Under the pieces are notes generated by a model. That model saw only the letters and a program-made list of their open reading frames with translations, ran no database searches and was not told the origin of the DNA. This document shows positions 1 to 12,110 of a stretch of 64,000 nt of DNA, in pieces (the first letter of the stretch is position 1; each line of letters opens with the position of its first letter). Source of the DNA: Symbiodinium natans (taxonomy: Eukaryota > Sar > Dinophyceae > Suessiales > Symbiodiniaceae); the NCBI GenBank assembly GCA_905221605.1, contig CAJNDS010000588.1, positions 44,703-108,702 of the forward strand. The letters are read 5' to 3'. The translations under genes were made by a program, and so were the position numbers.

Positions 1-3000
1 TGCGCCAGCGCGGCACGCAGCCTCAAGCTGAGGAGGTGCGCATAGGCTGAGGACAGGCAGGGTGAGAAGGTGAGAATAGGCGAAAGATGTGGAAAGGTGA
101 GGTGGATGTTGATCAGAGATGCGTGCCGAACGCGCCCTGGATGTGCCCCCGAGATGCGCAACACAGGGTCGGAGGCGGTCTGCCCTGGTCTAAATCTTCG
201 CCCAGCAGCTGGGGCCCGGAGAGCTGCCCGGAACGTGAGCTGTCTTGGATCTTGGCCGCAGCCTGGAAGATCACGGAAGATTCGCGGTAAGGAGCGAGAT
301 CGGGAAGGTTGCAACTTACAAACGTCTTACATACGACTTCTGGGTGCATGCTCAAACTTACGAACTGGTTGTGACTTCTTCTCTTCTTGCAAGACAGTGG
401 CTTGTCCTGCTCCTGCTGCTTAATAGCAGCAGGGTCTGGCTCCGGCAAAGAATTGTGTTTTCCTTTGACAAGTAGCCTGTCTTCCAGGTCTTCCAGTGAC
501 CAAGCCCACGCTTCTTACCACACATGCCCCCCCTCTCTTGCCTTCTTCTAGGGATTGAAGGTCTGAGAAAAAGCAGTCTCCTTTTCGATCTCTGACCGCT
601 ACATCAAGTTCTCCCAGACTCTGGGCCTTCAATAGCAGCGTCTCACTGGGTCTTTCGAGGGCTTAAGGTTGGGATTTGAGCGCTTCGGATTTGGGAGTCA
701 AAGGTCTTGTCATTCTTCAGCTTTTGGGTTTGGAACTTCAAACGTTTTTTCTTTGAGCATGCAGGGCTTGGGAAACGGAATCTTCCGCGCGCTCGAGGCA
801 AAGCATTCTCCTCATGTGGATTGAGCGTTGACTCGACAGAGTCTAAACTTCAGAACTTATTGCATCCTTCAGTACTTAAGACCCAAAACTCAGCTTCTAT
901 CAGCTGGCTGAAGGTCGTGGAGTGCAGCTGTCTTTGGCTAGAAGGTTCGAGCTGTAGGTGTCAAGGCTTGATGCAATATGACATACAGCGAAGCAAACTG
1001 AAGCACATGCTAAGCACATGCTAAGCTCATGCTAAGCATGCTCAGCCAAGAAAACCGACTTGACAAGGTTGAAAGCTCGTGAGAGCTCGCACCTCAAAAG
1101 ACGCAGCTTGCCGAATCAAGGCCTCAGCACAATGCTGGGCTCTGCGAAAGATACCTCGAGCTAGACTCCGTGCATCTCAGTGCTCTGCAGGCATACCACG
1201 CAGCAAGAGGTGCTCTGCTGCAGCTGACTGCTCTGCACGCACATCAGCCTGTTTGCATACTCAGACTAAGCTCCAGCTTGCACACAGCAGATGCAGCTCA
1301 GCATGCTCCGGCCTGAAGCTGGTCGTACGAAAAGCCCCCACTTCCGGAAAATCGCCAGAAAAGCAATCCGATGTCTGCCTTCGAGGCATCGAGTCGAGCT
1401 GCAACCAGGAGATTCAGGGAGGTTTGGCCTTGCCTCCGCAAGCATCTGCGGGCACAAAGCTGATAGGACGGAGCTCAGCTGCTTCAAGTCGAGCGTTCCC
1501 ACACCTTCTACACAGCACTTTCCCGCACGCATGCGCAGGCTGACCGGCTTTGCAATCAGTAGCCGTCAAGCAGTAAGGTAGGCACGCCGGACATCTGCTG
1601 CCAAGCAAAGTTTACCCACCTTTGCATCGGACTGTGCTTCAAATTTGCTTTGAGTTTCCGAGGTGTATAAAGGTGTGCGTGTTGAAGAACACTCACTACG
1701 ACTGTCGATCACTGGAGACCAATGAAACCGGTGCTTGAAAACAAAGACTTACTCACTTGTCAGCAGACAATGAAAGAACGCGATGATGCGAGGAAGTGTT
1801 GTTCGCTGCCCAACAAAGGCGAACTCTGTTCAGTGCTTTCTGAGCATCCTCGCCGTGCAGGGTTTTTCTAGGGTGTCACCCTAACGCCAAGCTGGCTCCA
1901 GCTCGGGCCTAGCAGTATAAAGCTGGTAGGAATGCCTTGGTCGCAGCAAAGCTCTGATGAACGGAGATGCGGAGCTCCACCACACAGCCCATCGACAAGG
2001 GATCCACGTTGCTGATGTGCAAGTCAGTCAGAACATGTAGCCATGTACAAAGTTTACGTGACACAGCCCGTTGCTGAGGGAACTGTCGCAAGATGCCAAC
2101 GTTGACTACTGGATGATTTTCACGTGATATAGCATTCATCTGTATGCGTTCAGATTGCGGTACCCGAGCAAGATGAGTTTGTAGGTGGATGCTTGTTGTC
2201 TCGATGTTGGCATGGCGCCACTTCTCTGACCTATCATGCTCTTGTCTCTTCATTGCTGCTTTGCGCACTTGGGTTCTTCCATCCCTCCAGACAAGGACCT
2301 CAGTGTCAGCTTCCATTGTCGTGTGTCGCTGCGTCGGCGTGCGTGCGGGTGAGTGCATTGTGCCAAGCGTTGCGCGGGGTGTGTGCAGGGGAGGGTGGAC
2401 GTGCATGTTAAAACACGTCGTCCCGCGCACTCTGCCATATAGCAAGCCTCAGGACGCCACATCCTGATTGCGGTGTCGGGCTTCTCGCGATACGATTCTC
2501 ACAACTCTTCGAGCTGCCTTCCAAGCAGCCAGCTGCCAGATTCATGTGTGCGTAAGCTCATCCCTGACTGCCATGGGTGGGGGTCTTCATGGCATGAAGT
2601 GAAGCACGCAACGTTGCACGACCCACCTCCATGGCAAAGTCTTCCGACCCCAACAATGCTTGGACTAAGTCGGGCACACGCACCTGGGATGTTGAAGAGC
2701 AAAACGAGGATGCGAGACTCTGCTCATCTTTCTCTGCACCAAGCCCAGCGCGACAGCTTCAACTTCCCCGAGCTGAGAGCTTGAGGAACGAACCTTTTCT
2801 TGTTTGTCGGGTACCACCAACATGAAACACATGGAAACAACAGATCTGTTCACCTGAAGCTGGGCGAAGATGTCCGCAGCACCCCGACCTGAGGTTTTAA
2901 GCGGACGTGCTGGAGGGGTTTCAGGGTGCGACACAATCCCTGCTTCTTGTAGGAAGCCACACGGGTCAGCCATGGCGTCTTGACCTGGCCAAATTTCTTG

Positions 3001-3400
3001 ACCACACGACGAAACTCAATCCGGTGCAACACAAGCTCAAAGAAGAGGCCGAAGAATAAATGCCGAACCACCCGGGCGAGGAGTCGCCCTGCAAACTCCG
3101 TCCAGCTTAGCTCTGCTCTTGGTCCGCCCAGGAGTGCCTCCACTCAACGATTCACCATTCACCGATGTGCACAACTTCCCCCCCCCCAAGTGCTCCCAGG
3201 GTGGGGTGGTTTCGCGGGCTTGCAGTGGCAGCAGAGGCAGCTTTGCAGCTTTGCAGCTGGTACTGAAAGCGTTATGAAACGATGCTTTGGCCCGGCAGAT
3301 TTGCGGGACAATGGCCTCTGCATATCTGCATTGAGTAATGCAGAAGGCCTCTGTTTAAAACTTGCGGAAACTATCAAAAAACCAAGCAGACGCAAGCAGT
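1..3400. other. No assignable gene; short unassigned ORFs
   Basis: I see no recognisable domain here. A 178-residue minus-strand open frame (1909-2445) and two overlapping minus-strand frames (2665-2973 and 2850-3143, the latter with a hydrophobic stretch) could contain exons, but none shows a motif and none continues the lipase, whose stop codon lies just beyond at 3401. Around 1005-1045 there is a short run of the word CATGCTAAG. The rest reads as intron or intergenic sequence. Confidence 0.35.
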
Positions 3401-6036
3401 TCATTGCTGGTGCTTTGCCCGCTCTCGCCAGTGAAGAAAAGTCTCTGATGCTTTCGGCTCCGCATCAAGGGCCACACCACGGCTGGCAGCCACAACAGCC
3501 AATGCCTCGCGGTAATTTGCTGCCATGTGATTTGCAATTCCCTTTGGAGCCAGTTCGATGTAGCCGATCTCAGGGAAGTCTGTAGCACTTCCTGCCGAGA
3601 TTCTCTGAGGTTGTTCGGTCAAGACAACGGATGAGGGGTTCAACCGAAAGAGTCCAAAACTGGAGTGAAGAATTTGAAGCGTTACGGGAGGATTCGGCCG
3701 AGGGTCCAAGCCAAGCCAGCCAGTCACCGGGGCTGGTGCCGGCATCCTTGGATGCCTGGGACGCCTCGGGGGGATCCTTTTCATCTGTCTCCGCATCCTG
3801 GGCGCGCAAATGCCAGAAAATGAAGTTGACTCGATTTTGCAACTTGTGCGCAAACTGTGCGAAACCATTGATGTTCTTTGCAAGCGCCGGGCCTTGCCCA
3901 GGACGTGGTGCAGCACGACCAACTTCCCGGGGAGCTGCTGATCAGTCTCGCGTGAACTTTTGCTTGTGGCCAAGCTAATCACCTCGTCGACCTGGGGTTC
4001 GTCCGTCAACATTCCCAATTTTCGATAATGTTGGGAATCCCTGTATCTACGCATTTCATGCTAGTCTCATCTGGCCTGCGCCTAAGCGCCTGAGACCCCG
4101 ACGGAGGCACCCTTGCCGAGCAAGGATAGGCGGCCAAGATTTTGCATACTGATCTGCCACGGGCCGGAACAAGCCAGAAGGAGGGAATCTAGGGAGAGCT
4201 GTAGAGATTGAGACCGGGGATGGACGGGGAGGAGCTGGGCATGGGGCAGCCGAGGCGCACGAGGCACAGCATCATCGTTGCAAATGAAACCTCAGCGATT
4301 CCCTTCACGATCATCATGCCTTTGACATACCCTGAGTGCCACCAGGATGCTCAAGATGAGCGGATCCTCGTCTTCTGCGCTCTGCGCACACAGTCCAGCA
4401 TTCGTCGCATCCATGCCTCAGACGGTTCTTCTGAACAGGCATGGTATCCGACTGTTTCTGGGCTTGGCACATGGCCCGCAGGAACAACGAGAACAACCCC
4501 ATAGCCAAAAGATACCAAGGCAGAAATGCCTGCCAGCCGAGCACAGACGGCATGAGTGTCCGAAATTCCGAAAACTCCGTACGCCGGTGTGTTGCGGTGC
4601 TACCGCACGAGAGGCTGGTTAGGAGTCACAGTTTGCCAGCAGCCAGCAGCTGCCAGCAGCTCAGAGCTGCCGAGGAGCATGGGCAAGGTGCGAAAGCCAC
4701 ACATCGCAGCGAGGCAAGCTGGGCACTCCTTAGAAAGGCAAAAACACGTAAAGAGAATCCAATGTGTTTTGCTTCTTGCTCTGTTTGCTCCACTTACCCT
4801 GTGGATGTTCTTTTCGGCTTTCTTCGTCAGACGCACCATCCGCTCATCGAAAGACTCCACCAGAAAACTAGATGCCTAGATGCATATAGATGTGCTCCAT
4901 TCTGTCAGATACGAAAGCTCTGTCAGCAAGTAGCAGGGACAAGGAAACCTTCTGCCAGGACGCCAGCCGGCCATTCGCGCACGCAAGAGCCGGGTAACCA
5001 AGCAGGCGGTGCTGGCACCCAAGCTGTGCCCAGTGACAGTTAGCCCATATCCGAGGGGTGCCAGCAGGTCCCTGACAAGAGGTTCCAGAGAGCGAACCGA
5101 ATCTTCATGATTGTACATCAGCCATAAGTCAGATTCTGCCACCTGATAGGGGGAATGATTCGCTGCAAGACGGACTCGGCCGAGGTCAAGAAGCCGGCAT
5201 GGGCATACCTGACAAGAATAAAGAGCAGACTTCTGCACTTTCGCATCCTGCGGATGATGCCAGATTTGTGCCAGAATGCAGTTTGCCAGCTTCCAAGTCC
5301 CTTTCCTCTATGTTGCCTGCCAGGTCCTTGGCTCTCAGAACTTTGACCTTCGGTGCACTTCGAGAAAATATTCTCCGGGGCACTGTCAGCGCATCAGCCG
5401 GTGTTTTTGTGCCTAAGACAGCAAAGAGGAACCCAGGGTGCTGGACTTTGTGCATGTGCGTGTCGTGAATTGTCGGATCGGGAGTGAAGCCACACGTCGC
5501 GAAGCCACACACGTGCAAGGCAACCCTGCAGAACTTGGGAGATGTGCCTCGAACAGAAAGGATCGCTTCCTTTTTCTCAGAGTCGAAGCACAGGAAGTGC
5601 GCCGGCTTCCCGGGCTTGCTTGTAGCTTCCAGCACGAGAACCTGTACACAAACTCCGAAGTAACTTGGCGGACGCACTGTCCTTTCTGATTTCTGCACTT
5701 GCCGGATCTCATGTGGGCATCATGTGGGCGTGTAAAGCACTTGAACTAAGCACCAAGCTTGGTGCCCACGCTCTTGACCTGAATAGCCCCACGGCAAGGG
5801 CGAACAAACAGGCATGGTCAAGAAACAAAAACTTTGGTTCGGATAGAAAAGCGGAGTATGGCCATATTGGCTTCGCCACAGACTTCTTTGAGGGTGTCTG
5901 CCTCCTCCAGCAACGCAGGTCTGGTTGGTGGAATGATCACAATGGTACTCACACGAACCATCATATGCCAGCTCCAGCCTCGTAGGTGACCTCGGCATAA
6001 GGAAGTAGCTTGAGGCCTTCCTCGAGCGCTGCCAAG
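3401..6036 (-). CDS. Class 3 lipase (diacylglycerol-lipase-like), multi-exon
   Basis: This is a split gene for an alpha/beta-hydrolase of the lipase class 3 family, which cleaves acyl esters of glycerolipids; similarity to sn-1 diacylglycerol lipases is inferred. Reading down the minus strand I see: an exon with KLLPYAEVTYE ending at 5979; an exon 5904-5833 (EADTLKEV...SIRTK); an exon starting at 5641 with FDSEKKEAILSVRGT, the strand before the oxyanion loop; the nucleophile elbow GHSLG at 5017-5031; the catalytic Asp motif NDDAVPR at 4259-4279; and a last exon with IELAPKGIANHMAANYREAL, whose His codon is 3526-3528, ending at a TGA at 3401. The intron 5978-5905 is GC-AG and 5832-5642 is GT-AG. 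Exons around the Ser and Asp motifs have uncertain ends. An N-terminal membrane part, usual in diacylglycerol lipases, may lie upstream. The family call is firm; substrate and exact model are not. Confidence 0.8.
5017..5031 (-). other. Lipase nucleophile elbow GHSLG
   Basis: These five codons spell GHSLG within LTVTGHSLGASTACLVTRLL, the classic lipase class 3 nucleophile elbow. The serine is the catalytic nucleophile by family knowledge. The flanking residues, a hydrophobic strand before and a helix after, fit the fold. Confidence 0.85.
5833..5904 (-). CDS. Lipase exon with well-defined splice sites
   Basis: This 72-base exon encodes 24 residues (EADTLKEVCGEANMAILRFS followed by IRTK). It is bounded upstream by an AG acceptor after TGGAG and downstream by a GT donor. 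It joins in phase 0 to the preceding AEVTYE exon, whose donor is GC, and to the following VLVLEA exon. The short length and the mixed donor types match the ABHD17-like gene at 39.5 kb. Confidence 0.65.
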
Positions 6037-6139
6037 GGAACATCCTTCGATGCAGCACCTTGGTTTGAGATTGAAAACACACAAGAAACACCATGGGGGG
6101 GGGGAGGTTTCTACTGGAAAGCTCAGAGCAAGTTTCAAG

Positions 6140-8290
6140 AAGTCATTTAAGTAGCCGGGAAGGACCCGATATCAACGTGGAAGCCGGCTCAAACTGACGC
6201 GAGACATCACCAGAGACCGCATTTGGATGAGCGCGTTTTGCACACAAATTGCATTTTGCTTCCTATCTCCGTTTACCCGCCTATTTCTGAATATCAGTTG
6301 GCTCATTTGGCACCAGGCACCCGTTTCATCCAACAGAGCTCGAGCCTCGCTGTAAGGACGACGGTCAGAGCAAGAGAGGTCAATGAGACGCCGGAGCATG
6401 GCGAAGTTGCCCTCCACCTTGTCTGAGATGTAGACCCTTGGAAAACAAATACAAGCAATATTGCGATCATCGTCGAAAGTTCTTAGAGGAGCAGCCGCAA
6501 TTCGCGAATGCCGAGATATGCCCAGCTTTGCTGAGTGGCTCATCCGCTCCCAAGCGCCCTTGAAGGGTCTCTATGGCTTCAGGGAGCTGCGAGAAAAGTT
6601 CAGCGGTTGGACCGGAAAAGACAACCTGACACATCTTGACAAGTTGAATAAACATGCACGCGTGTGTCGCATGGCCAGAGTGACAGTGAGAAGTTCAGTC
6701 GCAGAACCAGCCCAAGTCACCCTAATAAGTTCTTCGGCTGTAATAGTTTTCCTTGGCTTGCAGAACAATGCATGACCCTATCTCTACGCTACCAGCTTCA
6801 AGCCATGTTAAGATGTGCCAAGAGATGCCAAGAGTCAACTCCCAGCGCTTCGTGGCCGCAACCCAGGCGCCCACACCGGCAGCTGTCGCCACAAGGAAGC
6901 CCGTTTTGCCCGCTCGACCCCTCCAGCGTCGGAATGCTAAGCCAACACCGCCTGAGCAGCATCTATGGATACTCGAAACAACTCTCGAATTCTGTCATCC
7001 ATGTCATCCTCTTTTGAGTATTGTCATCATTCCATATCATTCCTCTTTGTCTTGTTTGTAGCGGCTTTGCCGCGAGAGTCTCCTCTGTACTGAGGCAGCA
7101 TTACTCTCTTCCCCGAAGCGCCCTCAGCAGTCCTCTCATTGTGCTATTGTGCTGCAAGGGGCTGCCGAGTGTGAGCAGAGGTGTCTCCATGCGAAGTGCT
7201 GTCTTACTTTGTGGAATCCTTCTCGCTGTTGCTGGGGAACGTTTAGCTTCCCGCTGGGCAATGCGCAGTGCTGTTACAGAACATATGTTGCAGCGGTGTT
7301 AGCCTCCCGAACTCAATGGCCACGTATGGACTACGTATGGCCACTAGACCACCACATTACACAATATCTTGTCGCCCTTCGCTACAGGTCTCTCGGTGCG
7401 CCTGCAGCGGCAAGAGCAAAAGCTATGGCATATCTCCATTCCCGGAACTTGTCCACGGTACTGCGTCTCCTGAACGCAGTACCATGACAGGACGACAGCA
7501 GCAGCAGCCATGTACCAGCAGCAGCTACCAGTCAAGATCTGTGACTTCTTCTGTGCTTAGTTGCTTCTGTCCTGCGAATTTGACTTCTCAGTCCACCATC
7601 GAGTGTCAGCGTCCCGGCCTGCCTGCGGGAGCCGATCCTCCACGCCTGCGCAGTGAGCTTGGCACCTATGGCGCCTGTCGTTACGCTTCCTACTTGTAAC
7701 TTGTAGGGCACCAGATGCCATCGTGCCTTTGTAGGTGCCTGCGGGAAGCAGCCGGTGGGCCTGACCAGCAGGCCACTTGACACTAGTATTGATTGCTATC
7801 ACACCAGTGTGCACCATGACAAGTCGCACAGCTGCAAGGCACAAATTCAGGCAATCGATTGCATTGCAGGGCAATGCGATGCCTACGCTGTGCTGTTGCA
7901 GACTCTGTGCCTGTACAACAATCTTCTACAGTGATACTTGTGCCTGGCCAAAGGTCACCAGTGTCTTTTCTCATGTATGTTTATAGCATAAGATTTTGTG
8001 GTAGTGAGCTTAAACGGAAGTTCCGTGCAAGGCTGTCGCCTGTTCGCGGCCCAAGTCAGTCTTTGCGGCACGTGCGTGACACCACGACCTGCGCAGATGC
8101 ATCGCTATCGTCATCGTGCTCAAAGATGGAACCTTGTTCGGGGTTGGTGGGTCAAGATGAGACAAGAGAGAAGCTCATGACCCCAGCTTGTTGCGCCTTG
8201 TACCGGCCACATGATGCACCGAGGCGTTGCACTTTGGCTATATGCTCCCTGCTCTCGAGCGAAATGTCGGAGCTGCGGGAGAACGACTTT
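6140..8290 (-). other. Possible upstream lipase exons, unassigned
   Basis: Two minus-strand stretches have exon-like composition. The first, within 6172-6543, reads VEGNFAMLRRLIDLSCSD and then a charged helix. The second, within 6467-6655, reads LVKMCQVVFSGPTAELFSQL. They lie directly upstream of the lipase exons on the same strand, so they could be its earlier exons. I cannot place splice sites and recognise no domain. The remainder (6.7-8.3 kb) shows nothing I can name. Confidence 0.3.
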
Positions 8291-8298
8291 GCGAAGCA

Positions 8299-8648
8299 GA
8301 CACACACACACACACACACAACACACAACACACAACACACAACACACAACACACAACACACAACACACAACACACAACACACAACACACAACACACAACA
8401 CACAACACACAACACACAACACACAACACACAACACACAACACACAACACAACACACAACACACAACACACAACACACAACACACAACACCCAACACCCA
8501 ACACCCAACACACAACACACAACACCCAACACCCAACACCCAACACACAACACACAACACACAACACACAACACACAACACACAACACACAACACACAAC
8601 ACACAACACACAACACACAACACACAACACACAACACACAACACACAA
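8299..8648. repeat. 7-bp AACACAC tandem array with CA head
   Basis: A short CA run (8299-8319) passes into about 45 copies of the 7-base unit AACACAC, interrupted near 8487-8540 by variants with ACCCAAC. All three plus frames stay open and encode Thr/His/Asn/Gln strings; the minus frames encode Cys/Val/Leu strings. These open frames follow from the repeat having no stop codons and are not evidence of a gene. Confidence 0.95.
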
Positions 8649-8650
8649 AC

Positions 8651-8890
8651 CTAAACAGAAGCGTATATGTGTTCAGGGCGCAGCTCTGGGTCGTGAAGCA
8701 AGTGCGCCTCAAGATCCTGGAAGATCCAGTTCTTCTGCAGCAGCCATGCACGCAGCCCGGCCAAAGGGCTGAGCACGGTGCCAGTTTGAGGGCCTAGTGG
8801 ACAAGCTTGCAACATCAAGACTGGCAACGACAGGCTGAGCAACACGGATAAAGCCTGCCGTGAGGTCAAGATTGGAACGCCTGAGGCCAT
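8651..8890 (-). CDS. Possible membrane-protein exon
   Basis: Minus-strand open frame with a hydrophobic stretch (LSVLLSLSLPVLMLQACPL) followed by a soluble-looking segment (LRAWLLQKNWIFQDLEAHLL). It could be a transmembrane exon of the gene that ends as the lipase at 3.4 kb, since such lipases often carry N-terminal membrane helices; that link is only inferred. It directly abuts the AACACAC array, so any intron there would contain the array. No start or splice site is certain. Confidence 0.3.
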   Translation of the reverse strand: MASGVPILTSRQALSVLLSLSLPVLMLQACPLGPQTGTVLSPLAGLRAWLLQKNWIFQDLEAHLLHDPELRPEHIYASV

Positions 8891-11505
8891 AGCCAGTGGA
8901 GAGCCGTGGTTGTGGCTGCAAAGGCTGTAAAGGCTGTAAACATTGGATCTCTGCTGTTCTTGGAGCCCCGCGGACTTGGGCCAGGCTGCCGGGTCTCGAG
9001 AAGCCGGACGGCCGCAGCGTGGGCATCCACGGCCTTCGGTGCCTTAAGGCAAAGGTGACACTCGCGTGGCACTGCGCGCATGATTGTTGCAGTCCATGCT
9101 GAGCATCTGAGCCTGCTGGTACGCTTGAAGGAGCCGAGAGAACTCCTGGCAAGGGGGCTCTCACAGCTCTGCGGAGCCCTTCGAGAGTCGAAACATGACA
9201 GGCATGCCCCGATACTGACCTGCCCGGTGCACTGCCTGAGAAGCATCAACTGCTTGGTGATGCGTTACTCAGACAATCTTCGGGACTAAAAATCGGGACC
9301 TGACCCGTCATCAGCTTCTCGAACATACTGCCGAACTCTCCCACAGCACATGTTTTCTCTCAGAAGTTCGAAAATGCCAGGCTGGTTGCGGATCCAAAAC
9401 ATCGAAGAGCTCATGGAGGTCAGCTGGGCTGGCGCAGCCAGGACTATCTGCCAGCAAGGCCTGCAGCAAACAAAGCAACTCACAAATGCCGAGGTGCCTG
9501 TCTTAGGTGAGCTTACTGTCGCACCTACTCTTTGCCGCGCCTCGCAGGCTGCGACAAACTCGAAGCGTCCCAAGGCTCCCTCGCCTCAAGAAACCATGCT
9601 TTTCACACGTGTTGAACCTGCCATGTCTATGCTCTACAGCAGATACGGCAAGGCTGCACCGTCTGTTGCAAGCACGCCTTGAGTAGTTACCATGGCCACT
9701 CAGCACACCCATGACGCTGAAAGCTTGAAGGCTCGCTCCAACGTTTCCACAACCAACATTGCGACACTGGTGCCACACTGTTGCTGTGCTACCATGCTAC
9801 CAGACCGGGACGGTAGCAAGACAAGAGTACATGCTGACTCATGGGTATCTCGAGGCACAATAAGAGCCGGAATGCTGCAACAACAGCCTTGCATGAAGAA
9901 ACCATCAGCAGTTCTGCAATGTCATCTGCAATGCGTGCAGTACCCTCAGTGCCTGGTGCTGGTCACATTTTGGTCTTTGAGGCTACTGAAGCCCGAGCTT
10001 AAGAGTAGTCCGTCCGAAAGAACATCACACATCACTGCGGTACGTGAGAACACCCGGGCACGAGGTAAGTGCCACGGAGCGGTACAAGTACAGTGGATGC
10101 ACAATGACACTAATGTGAAACGCGATCGGCACTGAACTGGTGCTTTGAATTCCTGCGGGCTCGTGCAGCAGGAGCTTCGACGGGCTCGTGCAGCAGGAGC
10201 TTCGACGGGCTTTGAGCTATCTTGAATGGGAACAATACACTTGCCCCTGCTTGATGGGTCCAGTGACCTGCGTGTGCTGGCTAGAGCCAGACTCTATGCA
10301 CATGCTCGCGCAGCTAAAATGAAAGTGAAACACAAGGAGCCAATTCCTGGCTAGCTTCGCGCAGATGCATCTTAACGATGTCTCATGGTCACCAGCGAAG
10401 GACCAAGCGAAGCCTGTTGCATTTGTCCACCTTTGAAAGCATTTCAAGGCGAACGCAGAGGCCTATTGCCTCGAGCCAGGCGTGTCAGCATCTCCTGGCT
10501 ACGACTTCGAGGGGCCGGCCCAGAAGCCACGCCAAAGCCCATACTCTGGGTCATGGTATTTGGGTTCGACCTGACATGGTCACGGACTTTCACGCAGATG
10601 CGGCACGTCGTTGAATACGAAGCGGGTTTCTTGCAACTTGCTAGAGGATCCAGCCTGAAATCCATCAATGGCCAGATGGGCACACAGCATGGCTCCAACC
10701 TCCTGAAACGTCCAAAGCGCAGTCTACGAGTTGGACAGCAGGTTCCCCAGCCCACAGCCGAAAGGGTCCGAAAGGGTTCTCAACTTGCAATATTCCTGCG
10801 CTTGGCGAGTAACCTGTCGGTAGCACCCTCCGTCAGCACAGCAAGTGCAGTCCATTGAGTCTCCTTGGTGTGCTGCGGCTCAGATGCCACCACTTCGAAC
10901 AGTGCCTTTCCGCACAGAATTCCGCACAGAGTGCGGGTGGTTTGGTCTATCTTTCTGCGTCAGGGCCTCACATCTTACCAAGTGGAATTCTGCTAGATGC
11001 TCGGTTGATCTTCTCTGCATGGGCCTATGCAAACTACATTCCTAGGCATGGCCTGCAATGCCACGTCATCTGTGGGAATCTCCGTGTAGCAGGCTACGCA
11101 CCCGGCTTCTGCAGCTTGAACGACTGCGGGATGGACATACCTCGCGGGTGAGGGCCTTAAGGGTTAGGATTTCGATTGGGGCCTTAGATGTCTCTACTCT
11201 CTTCTTCGTCTTTCCTCTTATTCTTATTACTTTTGTTCCTACGAGTCTGCCACTTTCCTCGCTCTGTTGGTGGTGTAGTTCAGCTCCGTAAGCGTTCCCA
11301 TTACAGTTAGGCCTTCGGACGGGTTCGCACCCAGGTGGGTTCCGACATGAGACAGAACGGCTACCATCTTTGCTTCTTCTTGAAAATTTTCTTCGTATGG
11401 CCACTCTCTAGCTGCTCACGTTCAAAACAGCTTCATTGTTCATCCTGTGAAGCCGATGGCTCCGAATATAAGTCAGACAGCAACAAGTAAACAGCAGCAG
11501 GCTCA
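8891..11505. other. Unassigned; exon-like minus-strand fragments
   Basis: Minus-strand frames near 9286-9573 (with FELLRENMCCGRVRQYV) and 10444-10755 (with SQEMLTRLARG) look protein-like but carry no family motif. A perfect 25-base tandem duplication lies at 10157-10206. I see no recognisable gene in the rest. Confidence 0.3.
10157..10206. repeat. 25-bp perfect tandem duplication
   Basis: Two adjacent identical 25-base units, each beginning GGGCTCGTGCAGCAGG and ending in GAGCTTCGAC, followed by a partial third start. No gene function can be tied to it. Confidence 0.9.
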
Positions 11506-11510
11506 TGTGC

Positions 11511-12110
11511 TTATCCTCCTGCCTGGCCACCAGCGCGGCCAATGCCGACTGTCGCAGCAGACCCTTCCAAGAACAAGCAGTAACTATCATCTCCTGTGCT
11601 ATGCAACGAGTTGCCATTCCGGTGGAATTCTGCTGCTTTTGCACCAGATGCTTCTAGACAGAGCATCTCTGCGACCTCGCTTCGCTTCAGCTGGCGCTGG
11701 GCACATTCAGCAATCTGCTTTGCTCTTGCCTTAGACACATCTTCACCAATCAACTCGATGGCCAACATCACAAAAGCACACATGCAACAAATGCAGCACA
11801 AACGCCCAAAGGTGCCCAAAGCCAAGTTGACTGGTGGCGATCCGACCACCGCTCCCCCAACAAACTTCCGTATCCCCTGAGCCACTTCCCAGGGCGCTTC
11901 CCCTGGTCGCGGATAAGAGCCCCCCACCCCTTGCAGCCAAGCTGCGGCATTGATGGGGCCCCACACGTGTCTGCCCCCTATGAAGGTCTCAATACGAAGT
12001 TTCACTTCTGGGGGAAGGCTCATCTGCAGAGCGCACTCTGGAACCCCCAGGCGATGCCCAGAGAGACGTCGCACGCACAACAGCCAAGTGCAGACTTGGG
12101 CTTTTCGCAT
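11511..12110 (-). CDS. Probable exon(s) of an unidentified membrane protein
   Basis: This 199-codon minus-strand frame is among the longest non-repetitive frames outside the transposons. Read from an internal Met it holds MSLPPEVKLRIETFIGG, a Gly/Pro-rich segment, one strongly hydrophobic Cys-rich helix (LCCICCMCAFVMLAIELI) and a charged helix (EDVSKARAKQIAECAQRQL). The layout suggests a single transmembrane helix followed by a cytosolic coil. I do not recognise the family. Part of the frame may be intron, because no clear splice junctions could be fixed. It may belong to the same minus-strand gene as the lipase exons or to a separate gene. Confidence 0.45.
   Translation of the reverse strand: MRKAQVCTWLLCVRRLSGHRLGVPECALQMSLPPEVKLRIETFIGGRHVWGPINAAAWLQGVGGSYPRPGEAPWEVAQGIRKFVGGAVVGSPPVNLALGTFGRLCCICCMCAFVMLAIELIGEDVSKARAKQIAECAQRQLKRSEVAEMLCLEASGAKAAEFHRNGNSLHSTGDDSYCLFLEGSAATVGIGRAGGQAGG

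Noticed and set aside
8120-8797. Long overlapping frames rich in Thr/His/Asn/Gln or Cys/Val/Leu
   Set aside because: They arise from the stop-free AACACAC repeat in all six frames.
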